From Mesorhizobium sp. AR10 (lineage in GTDB: Bacteria > Pseudomonadota > Alphaproteobacteria > Rhizobiales > Rhizobiaceae), in contig NZ_CP080524.1 of assembly GCF_024746795.1 (NCBI RefSeq), positions 2,210,001 through 2,274,000 on the forward strand: a stretch of DNA of 64,000 nucleotides. The letters run 5' to 3'. The first letter of the stretch is position 1. Each line of letters opens with the position of its first letter. The notes below the pieces were generated by a model, which did not search any database, had not been told where the DNA came from, and saw nothing but the letters and a program-made list of their open reading frames with translations. The translations under genes were made by a program, and so were the position numbers. Positions 53,391 through 62,178 of the stretch are shown here, one piece after another.

Positions 53391-54484
53391 TCCTGGTACT
53401 CCTCCTCGGCCGTCGAATCGAAGACGACGCCGCCGCCGACATTGTAGACGGCTTCGCCGCTGGAAAAGAGCGAGATGGTGCGGATTGCCACCGAAAAGCG
53501 CATCGTGCCGTCGGGTGCGATCCAGCCGATGGCGCCGCAATAGACGTCGCGCGGCGTGCCTTCCAGCTCGCGCAGGATTTCCATGGCGCGGATTTTTGGC
53601 GCGCCGGTGATCGAGCCGCATGGAAACAGCGCCGCAAAGATCTGGCGGATGGTGAGATCCGGCAGCAATTTGGCTCGCACGCGGCTGACCATCTGATGAA
53701 CGGTCGGGTAGCTCTCGATGCGGAACAGCTCCGGCACCTCCAATGTGCCGACCTCGCTGATCAGCGAGATGTCGTTGCGCAGGAGATCGACTATCATCCG
53801 GTTCTCGGCCTGGTTCTTTTCGTCGTGGCGCAAAAAAGCTTTCAGCCGCGCGTCCTCCGCCCTGGTCGCGCCGCGTGGTGCGGTGCCCTTCATCGGATGG
53901 GTTTCGATCATGCCATCGACGCCTATCTCGAAGAACAGTTCCGGCGAACGCGACAAGACGATCGGGTCGCCGAGCGCGACCAGCGCGCCATACTTCACCG
54001 GCTGGCGTTCGGTCAGCGCGTCGAAGGCGGCCAGCGGATCGCCAGACCACTGCGCATGGATCGGAAAGGTCAGATTGCCCTGATAGCAGTCGCCCTTGCG
54101 GATATGATCGTGGAGCTGCGCAAAGCGTCTCGCGTAGTCTTTTGAAGACCAGTCGGCCCTGGCGTTAAAGATCGGTCCGTTGGTGGCTGGCGCATCGCGG
54201 CGCCGCATGCCCTGTTCGACCGGAGCGTCGAAGACACCCAGGCAAACAAGCGGTGCGCGTCGCCCGCTGGGCAGTAGCGGAACAAGTTTCGGCTCGAGCA
54301 AATAGCCGGCCTCGTAGGAGAAATAGCCGGCCAGCCATTTGCCAGCATCGGATGCTGCCTGGGCGGCTTCCAGTGCCGGGAAAAAATCCTCCGCCTCATA
54401 TGCTGCAATGATTTCGGCCGGACGGTCGAAAACGAGCTGACGGCCGCTTTCATCATTGCGAAAAATTGCAGAGGGTAGGGACAT
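53339..54484 (-). CDS. pabB: Aminodeoxychorismate synthase component I
   Basis: 381 residues. It is the chorismate-binding domain with little of the N-terminal tryptophan-binding part of anthranilate synthases. Motifs are THPMKGTAPRGATRAED, EKNQAENRMIVDLLRND, FRIESYPTVHQMVSRV and FPCGSITGAPKIRAMEIL. The last is the signature that binds the chorismate carboxylate and Mg. It aminates chorismate using ammonia from a PabA glutaminase encoded elsewhere. It heads the operon pabB-pabC-(YciI remnant)-DUF3445-secreted protein. Confidence 0.93.
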   Translation of the reverse strand: MSLPSAIFRNDESGRQLVFDRPAEIIAAYEAEDFFPALEAAQAASDAGKWLAGYFSYEAGYLLEPKLVPLLPSGRRAPLVCLGVFDAPVEQGMRRRDAPATNGPIFNARADWSSKDYARRFAQLHDHIRKGDCYQGNLTFPIHAQWSGDPLAAFDALTERQPVKYGALVALGDPIVLSRSPELFFEIGVDGMIETHPMKGTAPRGATRAEDARLKAFLRHDEKNQAENRMIVDLLRNDISLISEVGTLEVPELFRIESYPTVHQMVSRVRAKLLPDLTIRQIFAALFPCGSITGAPKIRAMEILRELEGTPRDVYCGAIGWIAPDGTMRFSVAIRTISLFSSGEAVYNVGGGVVFDSTAEEEYQECLLKARFATGTPPISN

Positions 54485-54592
54485 GGGGCTCGGATGCTGC
54501 AGTCGATGGCGACAGCGATGGCTCTATATGGGGGTTTGACCCCGCGCAATCGAGGGAACGGCGTCGCAGGACGCAAAGACGGTCTTGGCAAA

Positions 54593-54629
54593 AGCAAACT
54601 GGCGGCGCCTCGGACGCCGCCAGTTTGCT
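54593..54629 (-). terminator. Terminator of the helix-hairpin-helix protein gene
   Basis: A 15-bp perfect stem (AGCAAACTGGCGGCG and its complement), 7-nt loop, then TTTT on the minus strand, 25 bp after the stop at 54654. Confidence 0.85.
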
Positions 54630-54653
54630 ATGTGCTCGATGCCTGCAGGCAGA

Positions 54654-55442
54654 TCAGGTGTTGCTGGCGGTTCCCGCGGTCGGGAAGAGGCGGGCGAATT
54701 CCTTCTCGTTGCCGGCGGCCAGCAGTTTAGCCTGCTCGATCCACTGCTCGCGCGCGATACGGCCATCGAAGTTGAGGACGTCCTCGATCCGCTTGACGTC
54801 AGCGGCGGTCCAGCCGGCGATCTGGGCGTAGGTTGTGAAGCCCAGCCCCTTGAGCAGTTTCTCGTTGACCGGGCCGATGCCGATCAGGCGGCGCAGATTG
54901 TCAGCCTTGCCAGTCGCTGGCGCGGCTTTCTTTGCCGCTGGCGCTGCCTTCTTCGGTGCAGCACTTGCCTTGGGCGCAGCTGCCTTGGGCGCCGCGACCT
55001 TTGGCGCGGCTACTGCCTTAGCTGCTGCGGGTTTCGCGGGCGCGGGCTTGGCCGCTGCAGGCTTTGCCACTGCAGGCTTGGGCGCTGCAGGCTTGGGCGC
55101 TGCAGGCTTGGCAGGCGCAGGCTTGGGAGGCGCAGATTTGGCTGCCGCGGGTGTCGACGTCAGAGCCGCCGGCGCCTGGCTGGCTGCCTTCGCCGGGCCG
55201 GGCTTGGCGGCTGCGGCTGGCGCTTCGCTCAGCCGACGCTCGAGATCGGCGCGGGTACGGCCACATGCTTCCAACTCGCCGGTCAGGCGGTCGGAATCGG
55301 CGCGCAGCCTGTCGCGTTCGCTGCGTGTGCGATCCATGTCACCACGCAGGCTGTCAAGCTCGCCGCGCATACGCCCCCAGAGAAACCAGCCAACCAACAC
55401 ACCTACAAGGAACGCCAGGAGCATGTAGAAAAAAGTGCCCAT
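54654..55442 (-). CDS. Membrane-anchored protein with Ala/Lys/Pro-rich linker and helix-hairpin-helix-like domain
   Basis: 262 residues in three parts. An N-terminal membrane helix (MLLAFLVGVLVGWFLWG) leads into a coiled coil (RTRSERDRLRADSDRLTGEL). From about 70 to 185 there are low-complexity near-repeats of the AAKPAPAKPAAPK type. The last 75 residues, with LRRLIGIGPVNEKLLKGLGF and TTYAQIAGWTAADVKRIED, resemble the HHH-like domain found at the C terminus of some NADH dehydrogenase subunit E and ribosomal L21-like proteins in alphaproteobacteria. Function unknown; DNA or protein contact by the HHH at the membrane is a guess. A strong terminator follows. Confidence 0.7.
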   Translation of the reverse strand: MGTFFYMLLAFLVGVLVGWFLWGRMRGELDSLRGDMDRTRSERDRLRADSDRLTGELEACGRTRADLERRLSEAPAAAAKPGPAKAASQAPAALTSTPAAAKSAPPKPAPAKPAAPKPAAPKPAVAKPAAAKPAPAKPAAAKAVAAPKVAAPKAAAPKASAAPKKAAPAAKKAAPATGKADNLRRLIGIGPVNEKLLKGLGFTTYAQIAGWTAADVKRIEDVLNFDGRIAREQWIEQAKLLAAGNEKEFARLFPTAGTASNT

Positions 55443-55773
55443 TGTCTCTCTCCAGTCAGGTCCGTCCGCTGCGGCCTCAAGTCATAGCCTTGGCGAATGG
55501 ATCATTCGATGGTGGTTCGGCGGTTCGCAGAACAGCCGGCTTGTTGTCGACTGTCGGTGACCGGCTTTCCCGCCCATAGCCAACGGCCGCTGTCGCATTC
55601 GCCGAACCGCCACGACCAGCCGAAATCGTTCCGGCCTGAGCCGCGCGCCCGGCTGAGCTTCAGGCGGGACGCTACCATACAGCTTACGGAAAGCTAACGG
55701 AAAATTGCCATGGAGAGTTATTCAAGAACAGATATTTAGGGCAAGAATAGAGCGGTTCCAATATGCATTCCGG
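55443..55773. other. 331-bp intergenic region
   Basis: No convincing gene, tRNA or strong terminator. It includes the promoter region of the membrane-anchored protein on the minus strand. The words TTCGGCGGTTCG and CGAACCGCC (55515-55612) form a loose inverted repeat that I do not interpret. The right part becomes AT-rich near the end of pepF. Confidence 0.4.
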
Positions 55774-57642
55774 CTAAACTGTTCTGCTGATCCCAGCAGT
55801 CAAGTCATTGTCGAGCGCTTCCAGCTCGTCGATCAGGCCGCCGATCACGCCAAGCCCGATCTGCCAGAAGGCGGGGTCGGTGGCGTCAAGCCCGAACGGC
55901 GCCAGAAGCTCCGAATGATGCTTGGTGCCGCCGGCGCGCAGCATCTCGAAATACTTCTCCTGAAAACCGCGTTCGGCATTCTGGTAGACGGCGTAGAGCG
56001 AGTTCACCAGGCAATCGCCGAAGGCATAGGCATAGACGTAGAAAGGCGAGTGGATGAAGTGCGGGATGTAGGTCCAGAAGACCTCGTAGCCCTCGCGCAG
56101 CTTGATCGCCGGTCCCAGGCTTTCCGCCTGCACTTCCAGCCAGAACTGGCCGAGTTTGTCGGAGGTCAGCTCGCCATTCTTGCGCTCGGCATGCACCTTG
56201 CGCTCGAATTCATAGAAGGCGATCTGGCGCACGACCGTGTTGATCATGTCCTCGACCTTCTGGGCGAGCATGGCCTTGCGCTCACGCTTGTCGGTGGTCT
56301 GGTCGAGCAGCGAGCGGAAGGTCAGCATCTCGCCGAAGACGGATGCCGTCTCGGCCAGCGTCAGCGGCGTCGAGGCCATCAGCGCGCCCTGGCCGCCGGC
56401 CAGCACCTGATGCACGCCGTGGCCGAGCTCATGCGCCAGCGTCATCACATCGCGCGGTTTGCCCATGTAGTTGAGCAGGACATAGGGATGCGCCGATGGC
56501 ACGGTCGGATGCGCGAAAGCGCCAGGGGACTTGCCCGGCCTGACCGGCGCGTCGATCCAGTTGCGGTCGAAGAAGACCCTGGCGATTTCAGCCATGTCGG
56601 GCGAGAAGCGCTGGTAGGCGGACAGCACCGTGTTCTTGGCCTCGTCCCAGCCGATCACCGCCTGCGGGGTCTCGGGCAACGGCGCGTTGCGGTCCCAATG
56701 GTTCATCACCTCCATGCCGAGCCAGCGCGCCTTCATCTGGTAGTAGCGGTGCGACAGGCGCGGATAGGCGTCGCGAACGGCTGACGCCAGCGCATCCACC
56801 ACGCTGCGCTCGACGCGGTTGGCGAGATGGCGTGAATCGGCGATGTCCTCGAAGCCGCGCCAGCGGTCGGAAATCTCCTTGTCCTTGGCCAGCGTGTTGG
56901 TAATCAGCGTGAAGGTGCGCAAATTCTTGCGGAAGGTTGCGGCCAGCGCCTCGGAAGCCCGGCGGCGCACCTCGCCGTCGGCGTCCTGCAGGCGGTTCAG
57001 CGCCGGCTCCAGCGCCAGCTCCTCGCCGTCGATGTCGAAGCGCAGATCGGTCATCGTCTCGTCGAACAGCCGGTTCCAGGCACCGCGTCCGGTAATCGAC
57101 TTTTCGTGGAAAAGCTGCTCGACCCGATCCTCGAGCTGATAGGGCTTGTCCATGCGCAGATCGAGCACCCATGGCCGGTAGTGGGCGAAGCCCGGATCGG
57201 TGGCGAGCGCGGTCTCGATGGCGGCATCGTCGATCAGGTTCAGTTCGAGCGCGAAAAACAGCAGATGCGCGCTTGCGTCGGTCATCTTCTCCTGAATGTC
57301 GCCATAGAGCTTGGCGCGCTGCGGATCCGCAGTATTGCCGGCATAGACCAGACCGGCATAGGAGACGATGCGGCCAATCAGTTCCTCCAGCGCCTCATAG
57401 GCGGCCAGCGCCTCGCCCAGTTTGCCGGCGTCGCCACGTCCGGCCTCGGCGGCCAGTGTGCCTTTCCAGCGATTCTCGAAGGCGGTGGCGTCAGTGGCTG
57501 CCTTGGCGATGTCGCGCTTCAGCTCGGGCGCCTCCATGCCGGAATAGAGATCGGCGAGGTTCCATTCCGGCAGGTCGCCAAGCTCCGCCGCGCCCTGACC
57601 GGACGCTGCCGCTGCAAGCTGCCGACCAGGAACCATGCGCAT
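55774..57642 (-). CDS. pepF: M3-family oligoendopeptidase F
   Basis: 622 residues from the ATG at 57642; the frame is open to 57687. The zinc motif HEXXH is in LAHELGHGVHQ near 410 and the third ligand Glu follows about 25 residues later in TPLTLAETASVFGEM. The N-terminal LPEWNLADLYSG is the usual start of the PepF domain. It is a cytoplasmic metallopeptidase that trims peptides of about 7-17 residues, for example signal-peptide remains. Length is normal for the M3B subfamily. It diverges from the sigma-54 regulator, 149 bp away. Confidence 0.92.
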   Translation of the reverse strand: MRMVPGRQLAAAASGQGAAELGDLPEWNLADLYSGMEAPELKRDIAKAATDATAFENRWKGTLAAEAGRGDAGKLGEALAAYEALEELIGRIVSYAGLVYAGNTADPQRAKLYGDIQEKMTDASAHLLFFALELNLIDDAAIETALATDPGFAHYRPWVLDLRMDKPYQLEDRVEQLFHEKSITGRGAWNRLFDETMTDLRFDIDGEELALEPALNRLQDADGEVRRRASEALAATFRKNLRTFTLITNTLAKDKEISDRWRGFEDIADSRHLANRVERSVVDALASAVRDAYPRLSHRYYQMKARWLGMEVMNHWDRNAPLPETPQAVIGWDEAKNTVLSAYQRFSPDMAEIARVFFDRNWIDAPVRPGKSPGAFAHPTVPSAHPYVLLNYMGKPRDVMTLAHELGHGVHQVLAGGQGALMASTPLTLAETASVFGEMLTFRSLLDQTTDKRERKAMLAQKVEDMINTVVRQIAFYEFERKVHAERKNGELTSDKLGQFWLEVQAESLGPAIKLREGYEVFWTYIPHFIHSPFYVYAYAFGDCLVNSLYAVYQNAERGFQEKYFEMLRAGGTKHHSELLAPFGLDATDPAFWQIGLGVIGGLIDELEALDNDLTAGISRTV

Positions 57643-57791
57643 CAACAATAACCTTCCGGAATCAAGGGGAAAGGAGAAGCCGGTCAAATCCTAAGGAATT
57701 CGTTCACCGGGTTTTTTGAAACCTTGTTTAGAACCCTGTGCCAAGATGATCCATAGGGCGGATACAATCGGGCGGGTAATTTCAAACAGTC

Positions 57792-59336
57792 ATGACAGGT
57801 TCCATACTCATAGTCGATGACGATCCCGTGCAGCGCAGGCTGCTCGAGGCGGCAGTGACGAAATTCGGCCACACCGCGATCGTCGCCGATGGCGGCGAGG
57901 CGGGTCTCGAGGCCCTCGACGGGCCTAACGGGCGCGATGTGTCGGCGGTCATCCTCGACCTTGTCATGCCAGGCCTCGACGGCATCGGCGTGCTGAAAGC
58001 CATGCGCGAGCGTGGCATCCATATCCCGGTCATCGTGCAGACCGCGCAGGGCGGCATCGAGACTGTCGTTTCGGCAATGCGCCACGGCGCCTTCGACTTC
58101 GTCGTCAAGCCGGCGTCTCCCGACCGGCTGCAGACGTCGATCGGCAACGCGCTCAAGGTCGAGGCGGTCGAGGACGAGGTGAAGCGCACGTCGCGGCGGC
58201 GCGGCGGCCATCTGACGTTCAAGGACATGATAACGCACAGCCCGGCGATGGACCGGGTGATCCGTCTTGGCCAGAAGGCGGCAGCCTCCAACATCCCCAT
58301 CCTGATCGAGGGCGAGTCGGGCGTCGGCAAGGAACTGGTGGCGCGTGCCATCCAGGGCACCGGTGATCGTCGCTCAAAGCCATTCGTCACCGTCAATTGC
58401 GGCGCCATCCCCGACAATCTCGTCGAATCGATCCTGTTCGGCCATGAAAAGGGTTCGTTCACCGGCGCCACCGAAAAACACACCGGCAAGTTCGTCGAGG
58501 CGCATTCGGGTACGCTGTTCCTCGACGAGATCGGCGACCTGCCGCTCGACGTGCAGGTCAAGCTTTTGCGCGCCGTCCAGGACGGTGAGGTCGATCCGGT
58601 CGGCGGCCGTTCGACCGTCAGGGTCGACATCAGGCTGATCTCGGCAACGCACCGCAACCTTTTGCAGCAGGTCAAGGACGGTAAGTTCCGCGAGGATCTG
58701 TTCTACCGGCTGAACGTCTACCCGATCTTCGTGCCGCCGCTGCGCGACCGTCGCGACGACATTCCCTATCTGGTCAAGCACTTCATGGAGAAGGTTGCGC
58801 CCGCCGGTGGTCGCCACCCCTTGCTCGGCATTTCGGATGCGGCGCTCGCCATGCTGCAGGCCTATGACTGGCCGGGAAACATCAGGCAGCTGGAAAACGC
58901 CGTCTTCAGGGCCTCGGTGCTTGCCGAAGGCGACGTGCTGAGCGCGGAGGAGTTTCCGCAGATCCGGGCGCAGGTCGAGGGCACCATCAATCTTGATGCT
59001 TATGCCGCATTGCCGCACCCCGGCTTGGCCTCGGGCAATCAGCCGCACGACAACGGCGCTCTGTCCACCGCCGACACGGCCGTTGCTGCCGAGTTCGATC
59101 CTCCGGCCAGGCTGCAGCCGCGATTCGGCACGCTGCGGGCGTTGGACGAGCGCGGCAACGTGCGCGCGCTTGCCGATGTCGAACTCGAAATGATCAAACT
59201 GGCAATCGACCATTACAACGGCCAGATGAGCGAGGTTGCGCGGCGCCTTGGCATTGGCCGCTCCACCCTCTACAGGAAGCTCAAGGAATACGGCATCGAC
59301 CCGGAAACCGGTCGCGTCGACCGGCTTGCTTCCTGA
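57792..59336 (+). CDS. Sigma-54-dependent response regulator, NtrC family, orphan
   Basis: 514 residues. The receiver domain (1-125) has SILIVDDDPVQRRLL, the phospho-acceptor Asp in VILDLVMPGLDG near 56, and FVVKPASPD. The AAA+ domain has Walker A GESGVGKELVARAI, the sigma-54 contact loop as KGSFTGATEKHTG (Ser in place of Ala in GAFTGA), and Walker B GTLFLDEIGDLP. A Fis-type helix-turn-helix (EVARRLGIGRSTLYRKLKEYG) ends the protein. No histidine kinase is adjacent, so the partner is encoded elsewhere. It should turn on sigma-54 promoters; targets are not visible here. Confidence 0.92.
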   Translation: MTGSILIVDDDPVQRRLLEAAVTKFGHTAIVADGGEAGLEALDGPNGRDVSAVILDLVMPGLDGIGVLKAMRERGIHIPVIVQTAQGGIETVVSAMRHGAFDFVVKPASPDRLQTSIGNALKVEAVEDEVKRTSRRRGGHLTFKDMITHSPAMDRVIRLGQKAAASNIPILIEGESGVGKELVARAIQGTGDRRSKPFVTVNCGAIPDNLVESILFGHEKGSFTGATEKHTGKFVEAHSGTLFLDEIGDLPLDVQVKLLRAVQDGEVDPVGGRSTVRVDIRLISATHRNLLQQVKDGKFREDLFYRLNVYPIFVPPLRDRRDDIPYLVKHFMEKVAPAGGRHPLLGISDAALAMLQAYDWPGNIRQLENAVFRASVLAEGDVLSAEEFPQIRAQVEGTINLDAYAALPHPGLASGNQPHDNGALSTADTAVAAEFDPPARLQPRFGTLRALDERGNVRALADVELEMIKLAIDHYNGQMSEVARRLGIGRSTLYRKLKEYGIDPETGRVDRLAS

Positions 59337-59630
59337 CCGCGCAAGGCCAGGGCCAGCTTTCCCGACCATAGTGTGGCCTTGCTTCAGGCGTTGAAGCTGG
59401 AATGTGGCAGGCTGGGAGGCCGCACACAGCGCGTCGTTCACGCATTGAGGCTGACGGTAACAGATCGTGTTTCGGAAAAAGGCTGAAATCTGATCTAAAC
59501 CAGCAGTTTACCAAGAAACCCTGTGCAATATTTTTGACGGGATATCGCCACGGTGTTACCGCATTTCGGCTTCAATAAGCGATGATTAACCATTAGGATC
59601 GATATTCGGATGTGAAAACGACGCATCCGT

Positions 59631-61565
59631 TTGGTCAAATCCGGGGACAAACGGCAGCCTGCAAGGCCTTTTGATTTGAACAGAATCGAACGACATACAA
59701 ACGGGCGGCACTATCACATGGGCGTCTGGCCGAGATGGCTGGCAGCGGTGATTATTGCTGTCGGGTTCCTTTCAGCAGCTGCGACCGGCGCCAGCGCCGA
59801 CACGCGTTCGCTCAAGCTCTATCACCTCCACACGCACGAAAAGGCCGAGATCGTCTACAAGCGCAATGGCCGCTACGTGCCGGAGGGTTTGAGAAAGATC
59901 AACGTCATCCTGCGCGACTGGCGCCGCAACGAGCCGACCAAGATGGATCCGCGTCTGCTGGATCTGGTCTGGGAGGCCTACCGGGCCAGCGGCGCCACGG
60001 ACTACATCCAGGTCGTCTGCGGCTATCGCTCGCCGTCGACGAACTCGATGCTGCGCGGCCGCAGCAGGGGCGTCGCCGAGAAGAGCCAGCATATGCTTGG
60101 CAGGGCGATGGACTTCTATATTCCAGGCGTCCCGCTGAAGAAGCTGCGCGACATCGGTCTCAAGATGCAGGGCGGCGGCGTCGGTTACTATCCATCGTCC
60201 GGTTCGCCGTTCGTCCATATGGATGTCGGCAATGTGCGCCATTGGCCCGGCATCAGCCGCCAGGAACTGGCGCGCGTGTTCCCCAATGGCAAGACATTGC
60301 ATGTGCCAAGCGACGGCAAGCCGCTGCCCGGCTATGGACAGGCGCTCGCCTCCTACAAGGCGCGCAAGGGCGCTGGGTCTCCGGCCATCCAACTGGCCAG
60401 CGCCGGCGGCAGCACCAAGAAATCCGGCGGGTTCCTCTCTGCTTTCTTTGGCGGGGGTGACGACGAGGTCGATGACAGCGCCGATGTCGCGTCGGCAGCA
60501 CCCGCGCCCAAGCCGAGGGCCGCGAAGCCGGCGCCGACCGCCAAGACCAAGAGCAGCAATCTTCCGGGCATCGCCATCGTGGCGCCGCAGGATGCGCAGC
60601 GGGCCAACGTTCCGCAGCTTGCCGACGACGACAACGCTGCCGATTCGGAGCCGCAACAGGAGACGCCGGCGACGATCATCGCGGCGCTGCCGGCGCGCAG
60701 CATTCCGCTGCCTGATTTCGCACCGCGTCCGAAGACCGATGTCGGCGCCCAGCAACCTGAAAATGTTCCGTTCGGCATGGCGGATGCCACCGCCACCACC
60801 GAGCAGACGGTGGCGACGGCGCATGCGCCGGTCAACGTTCCGTTCGGCATGGCTGGTCCGGCCGCCGTTACCGATGCGGCCAGCGTTGCCGATCCGGCGC
60901 AGGTCGCGATCAACAACATTCCATTGCCGACATCGCGTCCCGACCGTTCGCTGCCGGCTGATCTGGCGCCGCAGGATAAGGACGTGCTCTTGGCGCTGGC
61001 CGATACGGCCTCGCACAGCCGGACCGCTACGGATGCCTTCTCGGTACTGCCGTCGCAGCGTCCGGACGAAGTGTCGCAGCGTCCGGACGAGGTCAAGGCC
61101 GTTCTCGAACAGGCTGAGGCCGGCGCGACCGACGGTTATCAGGTCGCCTCGCTGTCCGCGCCGCGCTCGGCGTTCAATGACCCGTCGGGTGTCGATGCCG
61201 CATCGCCGCGCGAGGCCATCGCCGCCCGCCCGGCCGGGTCCGATCCGGTTGCAGCGATCGGCGCAGGCGTGAAGACCACGCGCAAGGAATCCAGAGCCAC
61301 AGCCCGCGACTTGAAGCCGGGGCCGAAGCCGATGGTGATCGCCGCCGCGCCGCAGGCCGCCCGTTGGGCGCTCCACAGCGGCGAATATGTTGCCACCGTG
61401 TCTGACTCCACGACGGCACCGCGCTTTGCCTATAATTTCGTCCGTATGGCGCCGAGTGAGGTCTACACTGCCGGCTTCCACGCGGACGACCAGATGGCCG
61501 ATGCCAACCGGTTCACCGGCAACGCCGTCAAGTTCCTTTCGGTCGCGCGGTTCCAGACCAAGTAA
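59631..61565 (+). CDS. DUF882 (YcbK/M15-like) peptidase-family protein with long repetitive C terminus
   Basis: Up to 644 residues. The start is uncertain: TTG at 59631, TTG at 59675 or ATG at 59718, the last giving 615 residues beginning just before a signal peptide or anchor (WLAAVIIAVGFLSAAATGASA). The DUF882 domain (about 55-250) has VVCGYRSPSTNSMLRG, KSQHMLGRAMDFYIPGV and SPFVHMDVGNVRHW. The His, Asp and His are the expected M15-type zinc ligands, so it probably cuts peptidoglycan cross-links. The remaining 390 residues are Ala/Pro-rich, with repeats of NVPFGMA and QRPDEV, and likely disordered. Periplasmic. Confidence 0.82.
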   Translation: MVKSGDKRQPARPFDLNRIERHTNGRHYHMGVWPRWLAAVIIAVGFLSAAATGASADTRSLKLYHLHTHEKAEIVYKRNGRYVPEGLRKINVILRDWRRNEPTKMDPRLLDLVWEAYRASGATDYIQVVCGYRSPSTNSMLRGRSRGVAEKSQHMLGRAMDFYIPGVPLKKLRDIGLKMQGGGVGYYPSSGSPFVHMDVGNVRHWPGISRQELARVFPNGKTLHVPSDGKPLPGYGQALASYKARKGAGSPAIQLASAGGSTKKSGGFLSAFFGGGDDEVDDSADVASAAPAPKPRAAKPAPTAKTKSSNLPGIAIVAPQDAQRANVPQLADDDNAADSEPQQETPATIIAALPARSIPLPDFAPRPKTDVGAQQPENVPFGMADATATTEQTVATAHAPVNVPFGMAGPAAVTDAASVADPAQVAINNIPLPTSRPDRSLPADLAPQDKDVLLALADTASHSRTATDAFSVLPSQRPDEVSQRPDEVKAVLEQAEAGATDGYQVASLSAPRSAFNDPSGVDAASPREAIAARPAGSDPVAAIGAGVKTTRKESRATARDLKPGPKPMVIAAAPQAARWALHSGEYVATVSDSTTAPRFAYNFVRMAPSEVYTAGFHADDQMADANRFTGNAVKFLSVARFQTK

Positions 61566-61591
61566 CGGCCTGGCGAGACAAATGCAAAAAA

Positions 61592-61620
61592 GCCGCGCGG
61601 GCAACCGCGCGGCCTTTTTT
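61592..61620 (+). terminator. Rho-independent terminator of the DUF882 gene
   Basis: 9-bp stem GCCGCGCGG/CCGCGCGGC, 4-nt loop, then six T, 27 bp after the stop. Confidence 0.9.
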
Positions 61621-61720
61621 GTAACGCATCAAATCATTGCCCATGCTATCGAGCAGCTCTACTTTTGGCTTAGCACTGGCTTCCAGCGTGCCGGGATGCT
61701 AACCCACCAATCGCCATTGC

Positions 61721-61794
61721 TCCCGCTTCGTCTAATGGTAGGACAGCGCCCTTTGAAGGCGTGAATCGTGGTTCGAGCCCATGAGCGGGAACCA
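61721..61794 (+). tRNA. tRNA with anticodon TTG (Gln), atypical
   Basis: A 74-nt cloverleaf with encoded CCA: acceptor TCCCGCT/AGCGGGA, D arm GTCT/GGAC, anticodon stem GCGCC/GGCGT around CTTTGAA (anticodon TTG), 4-nt variable loop, and T arm CGTGG/CCATG with loop TTCGAGC. The anticodon reads Gln CAA. The discriminator base is A, whereas bacterial tRNA-Gln normally has G73, and there are two G-T pairs. It may be an accessory or element-borne tRNA, or an attachment-site copy. It sits at the left edge of the accessory-looking region. Confidence 0.7.
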
Positions 61795-62178
61795 GCAATT
61801 TCAGTAACTTAGCTTCCGGATGAGGCACATCGTCAAATATCGATCTAATAAACGCCAGCGTATTTCGGCGAATGACTCGCCGCCGCTTCCACGGCCGCCG
61901 AGCGGTAGCAGTACACAGGCCCCCTGCTGAAAATTCAGCTGGCCTGGACGGCCGACAGATGGAGGTGAGGCGATAGCGGCGTGTCGAGCTCGTGAAGACC
62001 GGCCTTGGCGGCCTGCTCCAGCAACTGCACAAGCGTTATCTATGGCCTCTTGAAGTCGGAACATATAGTGAACATAGTTGCCGCGACAATCGCCCCTATG
62101 ACCTCGCGGCGTGCCGCGACCATATGGGGATCATTCCTTTAACGCCCTTGAGCTAGGCTGAAAACTAGATCAGGGTGC
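61795..62178. other. 384-bp intergenic region between tRNA and dprA-like gene
   Basis: No recognisable gene. On the minus strand one frame (62064-61801, 87 codons) and another short coherent frame with LHELDTPLSPHLHLS are open, but I recognise neither; they may be remnants. It holds the LexA-type box described separately. The base composition looks lower in GC than the preceding genes. Confidence 0.45.
62059..62073. promoter_or_regulatory. LexA/SOS box, rhizobial type
   Basis: GAAC-ATATAGT-GAAC fits the alphaproteobacterial LexA consensus GAAC-N7-GAAC (equivalent to GTTC-N7-GTTC) exactly. It lies 106 bp upstream of the dprA-like start, and overlaps the first codon of an unassigned minus-strand frame. 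Control of the dprA-like operon is the inference. Confidence 0.65.

Noticed and set aside
55070..55130. Short tandem-like repeats resembling a CRISPR or satellite
   Set aside because: They are codon-level repeats of Ala/Lys/Pro within a coding linker, with no spacers.
59772..61604. A 610-codon minus-strand open frame opposite the DUF882 gene
   Set aside because: It is Arg/Gly-rich antisense translation of a high-GC gene. The plus strand has the conserved domain, signal peptide and terminator.
61801..62064. An 87-codon minus-strand frame starting in the LexA box
   Set aside because: No family resemblance and no ribosome site could be seen, so I list it only as part of the intergenic region.
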